Shown: one piece after another, positions 7,746 through 16,298 of the stretch
Position numbering within the stretch: position 1 is the first letter of the stretch
How the letters are laid out: every line of letters begins with the position of its first letter
Position numbers and translations under genes: made by a program
Notes under the pieces: model-generated
Databases searched by the model: none
What the model saw: only the letters and a program-made list of their open reading frames with translations
What the model was told of the DNA's origin: nothing
NCBI RefSeq assembly: GCF_018403225.1
Contig: NZ_BOSG01000001.1
Location: 2,294,001 to 2,358,000, forward strand
Source of the DNA: Paenibacillus sp. J23TS9
Lineage (GTDB): Bacteria > Bacillota > Bacilli > Paenibacillales > Paenibacillaceae
Direction of reading: 5' to 3'
DNA: 64,000 nt

Positions 7746-9530
7746 TTAATCATGCTTTTCGAGCCATACATCTTTAAAATCGATCCAGCCCAGCGCATTC
7801 AGACTGATTCCCCGTACAAACGGATGCAAAAACGTATTGAGCTGACGGTGGTGCAAAAATATCACCGATGCCTCACTACGAAGATATTGCTCGATCTCCC
7901 GCAAAATCATGCGCCTCGTCTCAACCGAATCCGCACTTAACGCGTCATCGATCCTTGCTGTGATCCAGCTTAGGCGCTCTTCATCCAAATACTTCTTCAG
8001 TACGCTGCTCCGATTCTCATAGGTCTCGATTTCACAAACCTCGTCCTCGGCCAAGACAATACTTGTTAAGGTGAAATCAGCCTCTGCCCATGTTTTATAA
8101 TTTTGTATTTCCGTTCGGATTCCCCAATCCGCCAGACGTGATTGGATCCACTCCGCATCCTCCCTGTACTTATCGTACACCGAAAAATGCATGACTGTTC
8201 CATCATACGCCGCTTCCTTCAGTGCTGCCCTGACGCGTTCGGGACGGATCGGGTTAATGACCCGGGTATGACTCTCATCAGGCCGAAAGCCAAATGCAGG
8301 AAGTATGCGGGCTCCGCCCAGTTCAGCAATCATTTCTCCAGGATGGATAATCATCCGGACGGCCCTGCGGAAGGCTTCAGACTGCTGTGGACCCTTTCGG
8401 TTCACATTCCAGGACAGCAAGGTGCAGGCCTGCCGTAATTTTTCAGAAGTCCCTCTTCCATCTGCATTCGAGTCCTGTTCTTCTTGCCTGAATCGATCCC
8501 AAGTGTGCAATACCGCAGGATAACCAATGGATTCCGGATCACAATCTTCAGGCATAATGACAATTTCAACCCCATCCAAATAAGGACGGCCCTGATGATA
8601 ATGGGTATGGGCGGCAAGCTCCATTCGATGCTTCGAATAGGACACGACGCTGAACGGTCCGGTACCGATCGGAAGGCTCCAAAAGACACTTTCATCTTGC
8701 CCTGCCAATCCGTAGGGAAGGATCGATGCCGCCACAGAGCACATAAATCTGTCGAATATCCGGTTGGGTTTGCGGAGCCGGATGCGCACCACACGCGGTC
8801 CCAGGGCTTCAATCTGCTGGACTTCCCGTAAAAGCCACTGATTCTGTGTATCCAGACGCAGGCGTTCAAAAGTGAAAAGTACATCTTTGGATGTGAGCTC
8901 CTGACCATGATGGAAACGGACGCCTTTGCGCAGGTAAAAGGTCCATTCGGTTGCATCCTTGTCAGAATTCCAGTGGTGGGCAATTCCAGGGACAATCCGG
9001 CCGAGCTGTTCATCGAATGATAACAGACGGTCGAAGATTTGCCGCTGCAGATGCGTATCGAACGCATAGTTGGCTTCGGCGGGGTCAAGCGTTCGGGGAG
9101 AATGAAGCACAGGAAAGATCAACGTATCGCTTGCAGGCAATCCTTCCATCCCTTCCTCTTTTTTGTATCCGAAATGTCCGTTCAGCCAGTCAAGAAACTT
9201 ATCCTTCGCAAAGGTATCCTGTCCATAGCCGCTGAGCAGCTCAAAGGCTTGCTTATATTCACCATTTTTGGCCAACCCAACAGACAGATCAACCAGAAGA
9301 TCCTCTTTGGCTTCATTGAATGTAATTTGCGAATAATTCCCTCTCCCCCTGCCAGGGAGCCATTCAATCAGCTTCTCTTCAACAAGCTTTCGCAAAATCA
9401 GCTTCGCATTCCGCACGGTACAAAACAGCGCTGAAGACAGATCATCCAAGGTGACTTCAATTGGTCTCCTGCTGTCACTTCCATCGGAAAACCGGTTGTA
9501 CAGCATGAGATATTGTTCATGTAATAACAT
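7746..9530 (-). CDS. SgrR-like regulator: helix-turn-helix fused to a solute-binding domain
   Basis: The 594-residue protein starts with a DNA-binding region (about 1-105; VRNAKLILRKLVEEKLIEW is the helix-turn-helix). An SBP_bac_5 oligopeptide-type binding domain follows (from about 150; ATEWTFYLRKGVRFHHG and the LTSKDVLFTFERL motif are typical). There is no signal peptide, so the binding domain must sense a cytoplasmic ligand. E. coli SgrR senses sugar-phosphate stress; Bacillus and Paenibacillus relatives often sit beside exporters or siderophore genes. The ATG at 9530 has GGAAGGAGGG upstream. A small gene of unknown function is divergent from it and might be its target. Confidence 0.85.
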   Translation of the reverse strand: MLLHEQYLMLYNRFSDGSDSRRPIEVTLDDLSSALFCTVRNAKLILRKLVEEKLIEWLPGRGRGNYSQITFNEAKEDLLVDLSVGLAKNGEYKQAFELLSGYGQDTFAKDKFLDWLNGHFGYKKEEGMEGLPASDTLIFPVLHSPRTLDPAEANYAFDTHLQRQIFDRLLSFDEQLGRIVPGIAHHWNSDKDATEWTFYLRKGVRFHHGQELTSKDVLFTFERLRLDTQNQWLLREVQQIEALGPRVVRIRLRKPNRIFDRFMCSVAASILPYGLAGQDESVFWSLPIGTGPFSVVSYSKHRMELAAHTHYHQGRPYLDGVEIVIMPEDCDPESIGYPAVLHTWDRFRQEEQDSNADGRGTSEKLRQACTLLSWNVNRKGPQQSEAFRRAVRMIIHPGEMIAELGGARILPAFGFRPDESHTRVINPIRPERVRAALKEAAYDGTVMHFSVYDKYREDAEWIQSRLADWGIRTEIQNYKTWAEADFTLTSIVLAEDEVCEIETYENRSSVLKKYLDEERLSWITARIDDALSADSVETRRMILREIEQYLRSEASVIFLHHRQLNTFLHPFVRGISLNALGWIDFKDVWLEKHD

Positions 9531-9658
9531 GTATCTACCCTCCTTCCATAGCTTTTGCGCGTAAAAGGGGAAAATCATTTTCGCAAGTATACACTTTTTA
9601 GACCTTTTTGAATAGCTCATAATTGGAAACAAATAGAGGATGAAGCGAGGGAGAAACC

Positions 9659-9856
9659 ATGCTACAGCTATATACGTTTGAAAAGCTGCTTGAGTACGAT
9701 CAGGCCGATCGCAAAAATGCTGAGAAAATCAAAAGAGAACAAGAAGCACTGCTGATCCATCAATCGAACAAGGAAAAAAATATTCATGAAAAATGGTATG
9801 AAATACCGCTGAGATTATTCCGCAGAACATTTCGACGCCAAAGATATCGAGCCTGA
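9659..9856 (+). CDS. Small charged protein of unknown function
   Basis: This 65-residue open frame has a GAGGGAG ribosome site 5 nt before its ATG and is divergent from the SgrR-like regulator. The product is rich in Lys, Arg and Glu, probably helical, with no membrane segment and a very basic tail (RRTFRRQRYRA). I do not recognise a family. The ribosome site and divergent placement argue for a real gene, but its length leaves doubt. Confidence 0.4.
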   Translation: MLQLYTFEKLLEYDQADRKNAEKIKREQEALLIHQSNKEKNIHEKWYEIPLRLFRRTFRRQRYRA

Positions 9857-9923
9857 TGTAACGAATATCCAGCGGTATAAGTGGTATATGATATGATTCC
9901 CCTGATTTTTTTCGCATGATAAC

Positions 9924-9951
9924 AAAGCCAAGATACACGTATCCTGGCTTT
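9924..9951 (-). terminator. Hairpin after the copper-amine-oxidase-like gene
   Basis: The stem AAAGCCAAGATAC / GTATCCTGGCTTT lies 16 nt past the stop. The minus-strand tail is only weakly T-rich, so termination may be partial. Confidence 0.5.
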
Positions 9952-9966
9952 CGCTGTTCATCATCT

Positions 9967-10647
9967 TTACTTCACGTCTTTCAATTCCTTGGCGCCGATC
10001 ATAAGTCCGGTATCTCCAAGATCTTTTAGATAGATCTCCGAGATGGCCCAATAATCATTGGCACTGCCGCTCCCCTTTTCAATGATCAGGGAAGCTTTGC
10101 CCGAATCTATAGCCTCACCTGAAGCAATAAGGGGGTAATCGAATGAGATCTGCACTTTGTCAGGCGACAACTGTTTGGTATCCATTTTCGTAACCTTACC
10201 CATATGCGGACTGGAACCGCCTGTAACCCAGAAATTATCTTCGAATTCCTGTTTGGTGCTCTGCTGCATTGCAGGTGTCATAACGGTATACTGCAATGGA
10301 CCGCTTCTTTTCTGAACCCCGCGTATCCAGGTATTCGCAGCTTCCTCAGGCGTTTCCGCTTGCAGCGCAGTTTGGAAGCCGTTTACCTGATGGGATAAGT
10401 GGCTGGCTTCGGGTAAAGAAACATAGAGGCTGTTATCTTTATATGTAACTTCCCCTTTTAGCTGCTCCACAATCGCACGGAGAGAAACCATCGCAGTTCC
10501 ATTCTCCATTTTCACCTTCAAAAACGTAGTCGCAAACTCTGCTTTGTTAATAAAAATTCGGGGACCGGCCGTTACAGCCAAGGCGGAACCAGATAGCAGC
10601 ACAAATGCGGAGCAAGCAGCTATCATAATCTTGAGTCGTTTTTTCAT
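9967..10647 (-). CDS. Secreted protein with copper amine oxidase N-terminal-like (stalk) domain
   Basis: The 226-residue protein has a signal peptide (two Lys/Arg-rich turns, then a hydrophobic core ending near ALAVTAG). A short copper-amine-oxidase-N type domain follows (about 30-80; AMVSLRAIVEQLKGEVTY is the usual motif), which in Paenibacillus is a cell-surface module without copper chemistry. The C-terminal 130 residues look like a small alpha/beta NTF2-like fold (EEAANTWIRGVQ at its start). GGGAG lies 7 nt before the ATG. It lies downstream of the two-component operon in the same direction but 94 nt away. Role unknown, probably at the cell envelope. Confidence 0.75.
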   Translation of the reverse strand: MKKRLKIMIAACSAFVLLSGSALAVTAGPRIFINKAEFATTFLKVKMENGTAMVSLRAIVEQLKGEVTYKDNSLYVSLPEASHLSHQVNGFQTALQAETPEEAANTWIRGVQKRSGPLQYTVMTPAMQQSTKQEFEDNFWVTGGSSPHMGKVTKMDTKQLSPDKVQISFDYPLIASGEAIDSGKASLIIEKGSGSANDYWAISEIYLKDLGDTGLMIGAKELKDVK

Positions 10648-10741
10648 CGTTCATTCTCCCAACGTTTCGCTGTTATATATTTACAGATATATTTTAGTAG
10701 AATTGGTATCGATGAAAGTTACAGGCGGGTTACGTTTTGGT

Positions 10742-12226
10742 TTAAAAATGCACATCACTCAACCCGGAAGCGTCTGTTCGAATCGTAAAGACCATGCAGG
10801 CCCCGCCTTCCTTGCGGTTAAGTGCCCGGATGCTCCCTCCATGTTTCTCGGCAATAATTTTTGCCGTATAAAGTCCTAGACCGGTTTGCCCTTTCTCTCC
10901 TTTGTAAAACTTTTCAAACAGATGGCGCATATCCTGATCCTTAAAACCAGGCCCATTATCACAAATTTCGAATTGCAGCGCTGAGGATTGCCTTTGAACC
11001 CTTACTCCAAGCCAACCAGCCTCAGAAGGCAGATAGCGGATGCTGTTGGCAATCAAATTATCCAGAACCTGGCTGACCCGCTGCACATCCATGTACACCG
11101 TCTTCATGGGATCCACCGTTAAAACCTCATATGCAAAGGAATATTCAGCCTGATGGGAGTGGCAGATGTAACCAACCTCGCGCTCTTTGTCACGAAGAAA
11201 ATCCTCCAGAATGACCTCCTCGCCCCGGAGTGGAAAATACTCCATATCTTTCTCAGAAGCAATCTGCACATCCTGAATCAGCCGGTTTACCCGTTGAATG
11301 TTGTCCTCGATGACTTTCAGATGTAGTTCGGCCCTGCTGCGTGTCATGTCCGGTGTATCCGCCAGCAGCTCCACATTCCCCTGAATAATCGTCATCGGCG
11401 TCCGGAAATCATGTGCAATGGCGTCCATCATATCCCTTCGTTCCTGCTCCAGCTTCCACTCCCTCAGCAAGGAGCTTTTAAGAGCACCGCGCATATTTTC
11501 AAAGGATTCTGTCAGCATCCCCAGCTCATTATCCGCCTTGTAGCTCACCGTAAAATCGAGATCCTGGTTGCGAATCCGCTGCGAAGCCTCTATGAGCTCA
11601 TGAACCGGTCTTGCAATTCTTCTGCCGAATTTGGCTGCAAACAAATAAGTGAAAATCGCGATGTAGAAAAAGGGCGATACCAAAAAGATCAGAATTATCG
11701 CAAGATTGGCCCAGTTAAACCCTGAACCGCTTTTTCCTGATACTTCAAGCTTATATTGGAAAAGGATTGCCCCTTTCAAATCCCCTTCTGCCGATGTAAT
11801 AGGAACGATCTTCAGAAAGCGCCCGCCAAAACCCATGGATGATCCTTCGGAAACCGTTTTGTTCAATCCGTTGATTAGGTCCTCCCGTGTTGGTATTTTC
11901 TGTTCACGGAGCGTTCCATATAGCGGCTTTCCATCTACATTAACGACTTGATACTGAATACCTTCCGCCGGTACTCTCTTTTCCAGTTCAGCCCGATTAT
12001 CCGGATTCAAGATCAAGGCATGCTGTGAGCGAACATATTGAGCTATTTCGGGAAGCTGGCTTTCATATGTATTGGCAGGCTGTATCCAACTGCTTTTCGA
12101 CAGCCACCACATGCCGATACCTATCGTAATGATCGAGCAGACGACGCTGAGGAGCATAATCCACACGAAGGTAAGAATCAGCTGTCTTTTGAGGGGCAGA
12201 CGTTCTATGAATCCGATCTTTCCCAT
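10742..12226 (-). CDS. HAMP-type sensor histidine kinase
   Basis: The 494-residue kinase has an N-terminal membrane helix, an extracytoplasmic segment of about 130 residues, a second membrane helix, HAMP, then HisKA with the phospho-accepting His near residue 271 (AIAHDFRTPMT). The ATPase boxes are present: N box LDNLIANSIRYLP, DNGPGF and GQTGLGLYTAKII. It is the partner of the response regulator just upstream; the genes overlap by 22 nt. The ATG at 12226 is chosen because a G6 run lies 10 nt upstream. The sizeable sensor loop sets it apart from the BceS intramembrane kinases usual for peptide-antibiotic exporters. Confidence 0.9.
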   Translation of the reverse strand: MGKIGFIERLPLKRQLILTFVWIMLLSVVCSIITIGIGMWWLSKSSWIQPANTYESQLPEIAQYVRSQHALILNPDNRAELEKRVPAEGIQYQVVNVDGKPLYGTLREQKIPTREDLINGLNKTVSEGSSMGFGGRFLKIVPITSAEGDLKGAILFQYKLEVSGKSGSGFNWANLAIILIFLVSPFFYIAIFTYLFAAKFGRRIARPVHELIEASQRIRNQDLDFTVSYKADNELGMLTESFENMRGALKSSLLREWKLEQERRDMMDAIAHDFRTPMTIIQGNVELLADTPDMTRSRAELHLKVIEDNIQRVNRLIQDVQIASEKDMEYFPLRGEEVILEDFLRDKEREVGYICHSHQAEYSFAYEVLTVDPMKTVYMDVQRVSQVLDNLIANSIRYLPSEAGWLGVRVQRQSSALQFEICDNGPGFKDQDMRHLFEKFYKGEKGQTGLGLYTAKIIAEKHGGSIRALNRKEGGACMVFTIRTDASGLSDVHF

Positions 12227-12900
12227 TTGTAGCCAACCCCCCATAATGTGGATATATAGCTGCTGCCGGGAACCTGACTTGCCAGCTTAGCACGGATTTT
12301 CTTGATGTGTTCCGTCACCGTACTGGTATCGCCGATGGCTTCAAGTCCCCATATCCGGTCGTAAATTTGCTCTTTGGAAAACACTTGTCCGGGATGCAGC
12401 GCAAGCAATTCAATAATATCGAACTCCTTTGCTGTCATCGGGACAACAGATTGATTTACATGCACCTCTCTGCCTTTGAGATCTATCCGTAGGATTCCGT
12501 AGCGAAGCAGGGAACGCTCACTTGAGCTTTCCCGCACTCTTCGGTTTCCCCGCAGATGTGCCGCTACCCTTGCTTTAAGCTCACGCAGGCTGAAGGGTTT
12601 CGTGATATAGTCATCCCCGCCAATGGACAAGCCTTGGATGCGATCAGCTTCTGTCTGCCTTGCGCTTACGAACAGGATCGGACAATCCACTTCCTCCCGG
12701 ATCATCTGGCATAACTCAAAGCCATTCATTCCCGGCATCATTACATCGAGAATAATAATATCCGGCGCTTGTGATAGCATATCTATTGCTTGTGTCCCGT
12801 CTGAAGCGGTACATACCTGATACCCCGCGGCTGTCATAGCCTGTTCCATAAGTGATACGATATCGGCTTCATCGTCAACGATCAATATCTTTTCCTGCAT
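12205..12900 (-). CDS. OmpR-family response regulator
   Basis: The 231-residue regulator has a receiver domain with acidic pair D9/D10, phospho-acceptor D52 (IIILDVMMPG), the conserved Ser/Thr and Lys (LFVSA, TKPF), and a C-terminal winged helix of the OmpR/PhoB type (KEQIYDRIWG, TVTEHIKKIRAKL). The ATG at 12900 is preferred over a TTG 6 nt earlier because GGAGAG has good spacing. It follows the second permease gene by 22 nt and overlaps the kinase, so all five genes 15274-10742 form one operon. It probably controls that operon. Confidence 0.92.
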   Translation of the reverse strand: MQEKILIVDDEADIVSLMEQAMTAAGYQVCTASDGTQAIDMLSQAPDIIILDVMMPGMNGFELCQMIREEVDCPILFVSARQTEADRIQGLSIGGDDYITKPFSLRELKARVAAHLRGNRRVRESSSERSLLRYGILRIDLKGREVHVNQSVVPMTAKEFDIIELLALHPGQVFSKEQIYDRIWGLEAIGDTSTVTEHIKKIRAKLASQVPGSSYISTLWGVGYKWERSDS

Positions 12901-12922
12901 AATCAACTCTCCTGCTGTAGGT

Positions 12923-13693
12923 TTATCTCACCCAGTTTCTTCGCTTCCACCACAACATTGTAATGGAAAAACCAAGAATGACACAAACAAAAACCGGTAA
13001 AAGAAAAGCATGCGTGTAAGTTCCGGCCATCCATTCAAAGATCGTGGATATACCAAACAGCAAGAAGCTGAACGTATTGGAAACATACATCGAACCCACC
13101 GCTACTCCTACCCAGCCGAGATAACAAATGATCGGGCTTGGCAGCAGGGTGCATATCAATCCCGTCACGCTTAATTGCGCAAGCAAAATCAGCATGAAGA
13201 GCCCGTATGATTGCAGGCAGTACATGAACGCTCCGGCAGGATTGTATGGACGGTCCGGATTCAGAAATACAACGGAGTCCACACTGGGCTTAACCAAATG
13301 TCCAAATACTTCCCCTACTCCAAAGGTTACAACCAGAAATATTCCCATGATCACAGCCAGATTGATCCACTTTGCGGCAAACATTCGCATGATCGAAATG
13401 GGCCGAATCAGAACCAGCCTCAGCTGGCCGCTGTGATACTCCCCGTTGAAGCTGTCGATCATCAGAATAGGGCCAATAATGAGCACCAGAAAAAAGGATA
13501 CTTCTTTTAACAAAAACAATGAAAAATTTTGAGCCGTCAGCGGCACGGTCGAGACATTATCAAATGCCCCCAGACTTTGCATTCCTAAAAACAAGCAGTC
13601 AAGCAAAACAATACATACAAAGATCAGCAGGCTGACAAAAGTTTTTTTGCGTTTCCACATACGCTGCCAGTCGCTTTGCATAAGCTGAAGCAT
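12923..13693 (-). CDS. ABC-2 type permease (second subunit)
   Basis: The 256-residue protein has six hydrophobic segments and the ABC-2 motif after the second one (DSFNGEYHSGQLRLVLIRPIS), which is the coupling region of exporters. It begins like its partner, with a short polar stretch and a basic WKRKK segment before the first helix. AAGGAGG lies upstream of the ATG. With the ATPase and the other permease it resembles the BcrB/EpiE-EpiG style peptide-antibiotic resistance or lantibiotic immunity exporters. The substrate is not determined. Confidence 0.82.
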   Translation of the reverse strand: MLQLMQSDWQRMWKRKKTFVSLLIFVCIVLLDCLFLGMQSLGAFDNVSTVPLTAQNFSLFLLKEVSFFLVLIIGPILMIDSFNGEYHSGQLRLVLIRPISIMRMFAAKWINLAVIMGIFLVVTFGVGEVFGHLVKPSVDSVVFLNPDRPYNPAGAFMYCLQSYGLFMLILLAQLSVTGLICTLLPSPIICYLGWVGVAVGSMYVSNTFSFLLFGISTIFEWMAGTYTHAFLLPVFVCVILGFSITMLWWKRRNWVR

Positions 13694-13706
13694 CTCATTT
13701 TCCTCC

Positions 13707-14549
13707 TTATATCCAGCGGTCCGATTTGGTAAAGATCAGACGGGCGATTGCCATAAAAAATGCTGCATAGACGACAAGGATGCATATCATCCATAGGCCC
13801 AGATGCAAGCTTTGCAGAGCCTTTGCATTGGACAGCATAACGGCGATACCGCTGAATTGTATCTCTGTAAGAGACAGATATTTAAGAACAGCCGGCAGAC
13901 CCAGTCCAAGTACGCGGTTGGACATCTCATATATCAATGGAAATGCCAATGAGCAGAGTAAATAGCCCATGCCGAGGCCAATGGCCGCAGTCGAAGACCG
14001 CGATATGACCCCAATGGCAATGAATACCGAAGCTGTACCCATTACAGTGGCGTATGCCATGCCATAGTAACGGAGTGTATACAGGATCATGTCTCCACTG
14101 GGTACGGTATGATCGTAGTAAAACAGAATCTGCTGGGGTGAAGATTTGAAGAATGTGTATCCTGCCATAACAGCGAAGAGTAAATAAATGATGAAAAACA
14201 GGGCCATTAAAAGTGCGAACGCAATCCATTTTGCCCAAAACAGCTGTGTGCTGCTGTATGACCGTAACATGATCATACGAAGTTGTCCCGAGCGGTATTC
14301 CTCCGTAAATGACAAGGTCAGAAGCACCAGCACCAGCACATTAAACACGACTATTAATTGCTCGATCATAGCCATGACCGGAAAATTCTCCGCGGTTGTA
14401 TGTTCAGGGCCCCCTGGTGGCCTCACCAAATTATGACCGATGTAATATTTGGATGTCGCAAGGATAATCAAAGGTATTGCGATGAGAAAAATCCAGGCAA
14501 TCTTCCGCTTCCATAAGCGTTCCCATTCACTGTGCAGCAAGGCTATCAT
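13707..14549 (-). CDS. ABC-2 type permease (first subunit)
   Basis: The 280-residue protein has six membrane segments and the coupling motif SFTEEYRSGQLRMIMLRSYS. It is a distant paralogue of the next gene. The start at ATG 14549 overlaps the ATPase stop as ATGA, which indicates translational coupling; the longer reading frame upstream runs antiparallel within the ATPase gene's other frame and has no reason to be translated. It forms a heterodimeric channel with the second permease, in a probable peptide or drug exporter. Confidence 0.85.
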   Translation of the reverse strand: MIALLHSEWERLWKRKIAWIFLIAIPLIILATSKYYIGHNLVRPPGGPEHTTAENFPVMAMIEQLIVVFNVLVLVLLTLSFTEEYRSGQLRMIMLRSYSSTQLFWAKWIAFALLMALFFIIYLLFAVMAGYTFFKSSPQQILFYYDHTVPSGDMILYTLRYYGMAYATVMGTASVFIAIGVISRSSTAAIGLGMGYLLCSLAFPLIYEMSNRVLGLGLPAVLKYLSLTEIQFSGIAVMLSNAKALQSLHLGLWMICILVVYAAFFMAIARLIFTKSDRWI

Positions 14550-15274
14550 GAAGTCATCATCTCCACAAAATGATCCTCCAGGCTGCGGCTGCCGGCAATT
14601 TGCTGCCACTGCTCCTGCGTCCCCTGCCATACAAGCCTGCCTTCTTTGATGATGACAAACCGGCTGCATATCCGCTGAAGTTCATCAAGTAAATGGCTGG
14701 ATACGAAAAAGGTTATGCCATGCTTCTCATTCAACTCTAGAATCAGATTCCGCAGCTCGCGAATGCCCATGGGATCCAGTCCATTGGCGGGTTCATCCAG
14801 GATGATGAGCTTGGGATCACCGAGAAGTGCCTGGGCAATGCCAAGGCGCTGCTTCATTCCGAGCGAATAGGTTTTGACCTTATCCTTTCCGCGTCCCTCC
14901 AGACCCACAATCCGCAGTACCTCATCCACGCGCGAGGCCCGCTTCTCTTTTGATATATTGGGATGCAGCTTTACCAGATTGCGCAGGTTATCTCTCCCGG
15001 ACATATATGGAAAAAAGATCGGAGATTCCACAATCGCGCCTACTTGCCCGAGCGCCTTCATCCGGTCCCGCTGCACATCAAAACCTTCAATTCTTATTTT
15101 TCCTTCCCCGGGTCTAATCAGGCCTGTAATCATTCGGATCAGCGTTGTCTTTCCCGCACCATTGGGGCCGACAAAGCCGCATACATCACCCTGCATAATA
15201 TCGAAGGACATGTCGCCAACAAGCGTCCGCCGTCCGGCTTTTTTGGTAATCTGTTCAATTTCCAGTACTTTCAT
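14546..15274 (-). CDS. ABC exporter ATPase (BcrA/lantibiotic-immunity type)
   Basis: The 242-residue ATPase has Walker A GPNGAGKTT, the signature SLGMKQRLGIAQAL, and Walker B LIILDEPANGLDP with the D-loop and His switch (VSSHLLDEL). The LGMKQR signature and the split permease pair are typical of BcrA/NatA-like exporters that remove bacitracin or lantibiotics. The ATG at 15274 has AGGAGGGG 7 nt upstream. It is the first gene of the five-gene exporter plus two-component operon. Confidence 0.9.
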   Translation of the reverse strand: MKVLEIEQITKKAGRRTLVGDMSFDIMQGDVCGFVGPNGAGKTTLIRMITGLIRPGEGKIRIEGFDVQRDRMKALGQVGAIVESPIFFPYMSGRDNLRNLVKLHPNISKEKRASRVDEVLRIVGLEGRGKDKVKTYSLGMKQRLGIAQALLGDPKLIILDEPANGLDPMGIRELRNLILELNEKHGITFFVSSHLLDELQRICSRFVIIKEGRLVWQGTQEQWQQIAGSRSLEDHFVEMMTS

Positions 15275-15479
15275 GTTTAATCCCCTCCTGCGATTTATAT
15301 TAGAGGGCAATTATAAAGAATTTATAACGTCCGGAAATTTATATTACTTGTTCGTATGGAGAGCTCTGGTAGCGGATCATACATTCTTCCGACCGTCGTC
15401 TCCAATTTCCACAAAAATATAGCCAATCACTCTATTGATCATCTATAATACGAATAAGTCATCTCGTTTAACAAAACCG

Positions 15480-15498
15480 AGTTTCATTATATGAAACT
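15480..15498. promoter_or_regulatory. Inverted repeat upstream of the methyltransferase gene
   Basis: AGTTTCAT and ATGAAACT are perfect inverted arms with a 3-nt centre, ending just before the AAAAAGGAGAG ribosome site. A TATAAT-like element lies at 15443-15448. It could be an operator, or a small hairpin affecting translation. Confidence 0.4.
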
Positions 15499-15516
15499 TA
15501 AAAAGGAGAGCATATT

Positions 15517-16290
15517 ATGCCTATGAACTTTCATGATCCAAGCAACCGTTCCTCTTACACGACACGGACTGCGGATTCATCCTGGCTGGAGCTTATATCC
15601 AAACATTTGAATTTGAAAGGTAAACAAGCTGTGGATATTGGCTGTGGGGGAGGAATTTATACGCGCGCTTTGCTAACACTTGGGGCTGAGCATGTCACTG
15701 GGGTTGATTATTCAGCTGAAATGCTGAAAGGAGCAGAGAGTAATCTCGCGAATATGGATGCGGTGTCCTGGATTCAGGGGGACGCTTACCAGACTGGTCT
15801 TCTTTCCGGGCAATACGATGCCGTGCTGGAAAGAGCGCTGATTCATCATCTGAATAATTTGCCCGCATGCTTTGCCGAAGCGCACCGGATTTTAAAGCCT
15901 GGTGGAACACTTATCGTACAGGACCGAACACCGGAGGATTGCCTGCAGCCCGGTTCATCAACTCATATCCGCGGTTTCTTTTCCGAAAAATACCCTCGCC
16001 TTGCTGACATAGAGATTTCCAGAAGACATCCCTCAGAGGAAGTAAAAACGGCGATGCAGATCAGCGGATTTCATGATATTCAGGAATTGAAGCTGGAAGA
16101 GTTACGGGCTGTTTACGACCAACCTGAGGCGTTATTGAAGGATCTGCACCGCCGAACAGGACGCTCGATTTTGCATGAATGCTCGGATACCGAGCTGGAA
16201 GAGCTTATATCGTATATATCAGAAAAAATAGGAAGATCCGGCCCGATCATCGAGAAGGATCTATGGACTATCTGGCTTGCGAAGGCTTGA
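15517..16290 (+). CDS. Class I SAM-dependent methyltransferase
   Basis: The 257-residue protein has the Rossmann methyltransferase motifs: motif I VDIGCGGGIYTRAL (about 37-50), the acidic motif II in VTGVDYSAEM, and the post-motif LKPGGTLIVQDR. The fold resembles ubiquinone/menaquinone-type and general small-molecule methyltransferases. The acceptor is not known. AAAAAGGAGAG lies 8 nt before the ATG. It is divergent from the exporter operon and ends 8 nt from the convergent tethered binding-protein gene with no visible terminator between. Confidence 0.85.
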   Translation: MPMNFHDPSNRSSYTTRTADSSWLELISKHLNLKGKQAVDIGCGGGIYTRALLTLGAEHVTGVDYSAEMLKGAESNLANMDAVSWIQGDAYQTGLLSGQYDAVLERALIHHLNNLPACFAEAHRILKPGGTLIVQDRTPEDCLQPGSSTHIRGFFSEKYPRLADIEISRRHPSEEVKTAMQISGFHDIQELKLEELRAVYDQPEALLKDLHRRTGRSILHECSDTELEELISYISEKIGRSGPIIEKDLWTIWLAKA

Positions 16291-16298
16291 TATAGAAC

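Noticed and set aside
13707..14669. Longer start for the first ABC-2 permease at 14669
   Set aside because: The extra 40 codons overlap the ATPase gene out of frame and read as low-quality sequence; the ATGA overlap at 14549 gives a normal permease N-terminus.
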